Source: Nitrospirales bacterium (lineage in GTDB: Bacteria > Nitrospirota > Nitrospiria > Nitrospirales > UBA8639). From it: DNA of 64,000 nucleotides. Numbering within the stretch: position 1 is the first letter of the stretch; each line of letters starts with the position of its first letter. The position numbers and the translations under genes were made by a program. Shown in pieces: positions 62,232-64,000 of the stretch. The stretch spans positions 36,576 to 100,575 of the forward strand of contig JAJDVY010000006.1 of the NCBI GenBank assembly GCA_022825885.1. Direction: 5' to 3'. The notes beneath the pieces are model-generated. The model was not told the origin of the DNA and did no database searches. It saw nothing but the letters and a program-made list of their open reading frames with translations.

Positions 62232-63316
62232 TGGAGCCTTTGGTGCCGCAAAATACTTATAGAACAGAAAGTTTCTGTATAGCTTTTAAGTGCTTGCGGC
62301 TGACAAAATTCTTTGGCCTCGATGGCAAGTTTGTTGATCTTGGTCGAACGATCACGTCGCGCTTTTACGAAGTAGATATGTGAGAGCATGCCTTCCAGCG
62401 GATACAGGTTACTCTTCGTCTCGGTTTCATCATCCAGGGGCTGACTATACGTTCCTTTTTGAAAGACAGCATTGCACATTGCCCGCACTGAACGGTAATA
62501 GTCCTGCTTGATATTGACTTTGGCGTTCACGACTAGGCCAGTGACTGTTTGACGAGAATGCCTCAAGGACATACGTGTTTTGCCCGAATTCAGCGAAAAT
62601 CCAGCGCCTTCGATTTCGTAACGGAGCTTGTCGCCTACTTCCCAATCGCTTCCATGAACGTTAACGGCAATATCGGTCGGAAAGAGTGTTTCATTGGTAG
62701 AGAATGTCAAGTCATCGGCGTAGCGTGTGTAAGTACACTGCGTAGCCCGTGCTAATGATAGCAGACGCACATCAAGAATGTTGCCAATAAGATTCGAGAT
62801 CAGGGGAGAGCACGGGCTTCCCTGTGGAAGGGCATTCTCGTGACATGCGATCTGCGCGATTACTGTCGCAACAGACGGATCAAGTTTGAACGTGTTGTCA
62901 TGGATGAAAAAGCCGCGAACGCGACCGAAATTTATGGTGTCGAAGAAATCCTCAAGATCGACGTTAAACACAAAACGGCGGCCGTGATGCACATCTGCAT
63001 TCGAGACGATGGTTTTCTTCTTCTGAAAGCCGTGTGAAGCATGCCAGAATCGAGGATGTTCACCCTTCAATTCGTTTACGCATTCGTAGAGCATCTCTGA
63101 AAGACGCTTCTGCAAGAGCAAGAGTTTCTTTTCTGGTGCTTGAATTGTCCGCGTTCCGCCCGATTTTTTCGGAATTTCAAACGTTCGATATTTCTCTTTA
63201 GGATCGAGCTTATAGCGGATATAGAGGATGTAGCTTAACCCCTTTGGCGTATAGCCGAGTATTTTGGCTAGGTCACCGAGACTTTTGGCGCTCTTTAGCT
63301 GTTCAAGTGTACTCAA
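62228..63316 (-). CDS. Retron-type reverse transcriptase
   Basis: 362 residues. Retron hallmarks are all present: NADVH at 106-110 (the NAxxH motif of region X), FNVDLEDFF with the first catalytic aspartates, [20 protein letters not shown] at 199-202, and VTG at 258-260 (region Y). The last ~12 residues are out of frame; a one-base insertion in the A-run corresponding to 62284-62287 would join it to the TOPRIM frame, making one protein of about 575 residues, close to the 586 of Ec67 RT. TTG start at 63314-63316; no strong ribosome site. The msr-msd RNA lies directly upstream. Confidence 0.9.
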   Translation of the reverse strand: MSTLEQLKSAKSLGDLAKILGYTPKGLSYILYIRYKLDPKEKYRTFEIPKKSGGTRTIQAPEKKLLLLQKRLSEMLYECVNELKGEHPRFWHASHGFQKKKTIVSNADVHHGRRFVFNVDLEDFFDTINFGRVRGFFIHDNTFKLDPSVATVIAQIACHENALPQGSPCSPLISNLIGNILDVRLLSLARATQCTYTRYADDLTFSTNETLFPTDIAVNVHGSDWEVGDKLRYEIEGAGFSLNSGKTRMSLRHSRQTVTGLVVNAKVNIKQDYYRSVRAMCNAVFQKGTYSQPLDDETETKSNLYPLEGMLSHIYFVKARRDRSTKINKLAIEAKEFCQPQALKSYTETFCSISILRHQRLH

Positions 63317-63336
63317 CAGACTAATCTCAGAATTGA

Positions 63337-63479
63337 AGGCTTACGGGCACTCTTACGCGATCGATGGCGGAACACCAGATAAGACGAAAAATCCGCAAAG
63401 AGATTACGGAAGATCAGCAGCGTGCCTGCCGTTTTTTCTATTTGCCGCGATGCGCAGCAGAAAGTCTGCCCGTAAGCCT
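63337..63479 (-). ncRNA. Retron msr-msd non-coding RNA
   Basis: Perfect 13-nt inverted repeats a1 (63467-63479) and a2 (63337-63349), TGCCCGTAAGCCT and its complement, bound a 143-nt region ending 21 bases before the RT start. On the RNA strand a1 is followed by G-A-C-U-U-U, so the branching guanosine is predicted at 63466, at the same position relative to a1 as in Ec67. A stem GCUGCG/CGCGGC follows in the msr part. The msd part contains a UCCG/CGGA pairing. Confidence 0.85.
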
Positions 63480-63485
63480 ATCAGC

Positions 63486-63514
63486 AGTATGAAAGGTTTT
63501 ACACAGGGTTGCAA
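63486..63514 (-). promoter_or_regulatory. Predicted promoter of the retron
   Basis: On the minus strand TTGCAA (63509-63514) and CATACT (63486-63491) are 17 bases apart. The expected start site is at 63479-63480, exactly where the a1 arm begins. Confidence 0.6.
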
Positions 63515-63630
63515 GAATAGACTATTGGACACCACTCGAAGGTAGTGTCTCAGTTTGAGTTTCGTTCTCCTCACTTTTTGCCTCATATTTACACCGAATG
63601 TTCTAGTATTCCCACAAAGGAGAGTTCCCT

Positions 63631-63891
63631 ATGTCAGAAAGGCCGACCGGACAGAAACGGCCTAGGGATGTGATCGGAACCGCGAACGAAGTGGCGAAGA
63701 TTGCCACAGGCGAGGTTGAGGATGAAACTATGGCCGGGAAAGAGTACGCCCAGAAGGGCGGACTAAAAGGCGGGGCGGTACGAGCCCAACGACTAACCAC
63801 AACTCAACGGAAGCTAATCGCACAACGGGCGGCCCATGTCCGATGTGAGAGGTGGCCGAACTATTTTGAACAGTTGGCAGGCTGTCGATAA
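63631..63891 (+). CDS. Small conserved basic protein (KGG..RA..L...R..IA..AA type)
   Basis: 86 residues. KGGLKGGAVRAQRLTTTQRKLIAQRAAHVR follows a widespread small-protein pattern that normally ends AAxxRW soon after; here the final tryptophan is displaced and the tail (CERWPNYFEQLAGCR) seems to run on into unrelated sequence, perhaps after a small frame change. AAAGGAGAG precedes the ATG. The pattern resembles histone-H1-like DNA-binding peptides, but function is unknown. Confidence 0.6.
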   Translation: MSERPTGQKRPRDVIGTANEVAKIATGEVEDETMAGKEYAQKGGLKGGAVRAQRLTTTQRKLIAQRAAHVRCERWPNYFEQLAGCR

Positions 63892-63908
63892 GTGGCTCTC
63901 CACTCTGG

Positions 63909-64000
63909 TTATGCCGCCGCCTGGATGGGCTGGGGCCGGTTGAAATAGACCCGGTCGGGCGTTTGCCCGTCCAGTGATGAATGCGGTCTGCCCCGATTGT
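63909..64000 (-). mobile_element. Transposase C-terminus (integrase core, IS3/IS481-like), partial
   Basis: Minus-strand reading gives NRGRPHSSLDGQTPDRVYF and stops at 63909. The RPHSSLDGxTP signature is the end of the DDE integrase core in IS3-family transposases. The rest lies beyond the window. It marks an insertion beside the retron. Confidence 0.8.

Noticed and set aside
62281..62300. Programmed -1 frameshift producing the RT-TOPRIM fusion
   Set aside because: The CTT-AAA-AGC context does not allow both tRNAs to re-pair after a -1 slip, so it is not a canonical site; transcript slippage or an error remains possible but unproven.
1..64000. tRNA and rRNA genes
   Set aside because: I scanned for T-loop-like GGTTCGAATCC and paired arms; matches such as near 58255 lie inside protein genes without a cloverleaf.
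1..64000. CRISPR array
   Set aside because: No set of regularly spaced identical repeats was seen; repeats found are intergenic hairpins.

Overview
The window is GC-rich, gene-dense bacterial DNA. Three things suggest a Gram-negative, respiration-centred member of the Nitrospirota (Nitrospira-like): a complete System I cytochrome c maturation set, a large membrane-attached tetraheme cytochrome c, and a fumarate/succinate oxidoreductase whose third subunit is a cysteine-rich HdrB/SdhE-type protein. The LolA carrier agrees with a diderm. This assignment is inference; no rRNA or tRNA gene was found.

Layout. 1-3.1 kb: accessory block on the minus strand with an N6-adenine methyltransferase cut by the window edge, a frameshifted Mrr-like nuclease, a BrnT/BrnA module and a VapC/VapB-type module. 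3.3-5.7 kb: a decayed alkane-monooxygenase (AlkB) to GlnE-like nucleotidyltransferase fusion. 5.9-25 kb: mostly core genes (FG-GAP lipoprotein, ruvA, yebC, fmt, rsmA, ftsK, lolA, tetraheme cytochrome c, HAD phosphatase, msrB, rpmB, recG, ppx, one AAA ATPase). 25.0-27.2 kb: a two-gene operon of a PqqC-like diiron-type protein and a methyltransferase with a PqqD-like N-terminal domain. 27.4-38.4 kb: a defence island with two HigB/HigA-type modules (the second antitoxin fused to an ImmA/IrrE peptidase) and a Type III-like Mod/Res pair. Between Mod and Res lie an AbiJ-like protein, an unknown membrane-anchored protein and a MazF-type toxin-antitoxin pair. 38.5-42.3 kb: sdhA-sdhB-sdhE-like operon. 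42.3-44.5 kb: a CBS protein, then a PaeR7I-family restriction endonuclease with a methyltransferase. 44.8-50.4 kb: an unknown protein, TPM-domain protein, LemA, citrate synthase, a membrane protein and an alanine/sodium symporter.

50.5-61.2 kb holds the ccm operon on the minus strand, in the order ccmA, ccmB, ccmC, a CcmE-like/CcmD fusion, ccmE, ccmF, ccmG, ccmH, ccmI. It is broken twice. An island with an SMC-type ATPase and a DUF4276 protein separates ccmG from ccmH and is bracketed by an imperfect direct repeat of the ccmG 3' end. A HicA/HicB module plus a nuclease-like ORF separates ccmH from ccmI.

61.6-63.5 kb, next to ccmA, is a retron of the Ec67 (Eco2) kind. It has a msr-msd RNA bounded by perfect 13-nt inverted repeats with a recognisable promoter, a retron reverse transcriptase (NAxxH, YADD and VTG motifs), and a TOPRIM domain that was evidently fused to the RT but is now split off by a one-base frame change. 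The right edge carries the C-terminal end of an integrase-core transposase.

The reading frames interrupted by frameshifts or stops (mrr, alkB-NTase, retron) all lie in accessory DNA; the core genes look intact. Most interesting for follow-up are the retron, the island inside the ccm operon with its att-like repeats, the PqqD-methyltransferase/PqqC-like operon, and the genes nested in the Type III-like locus.
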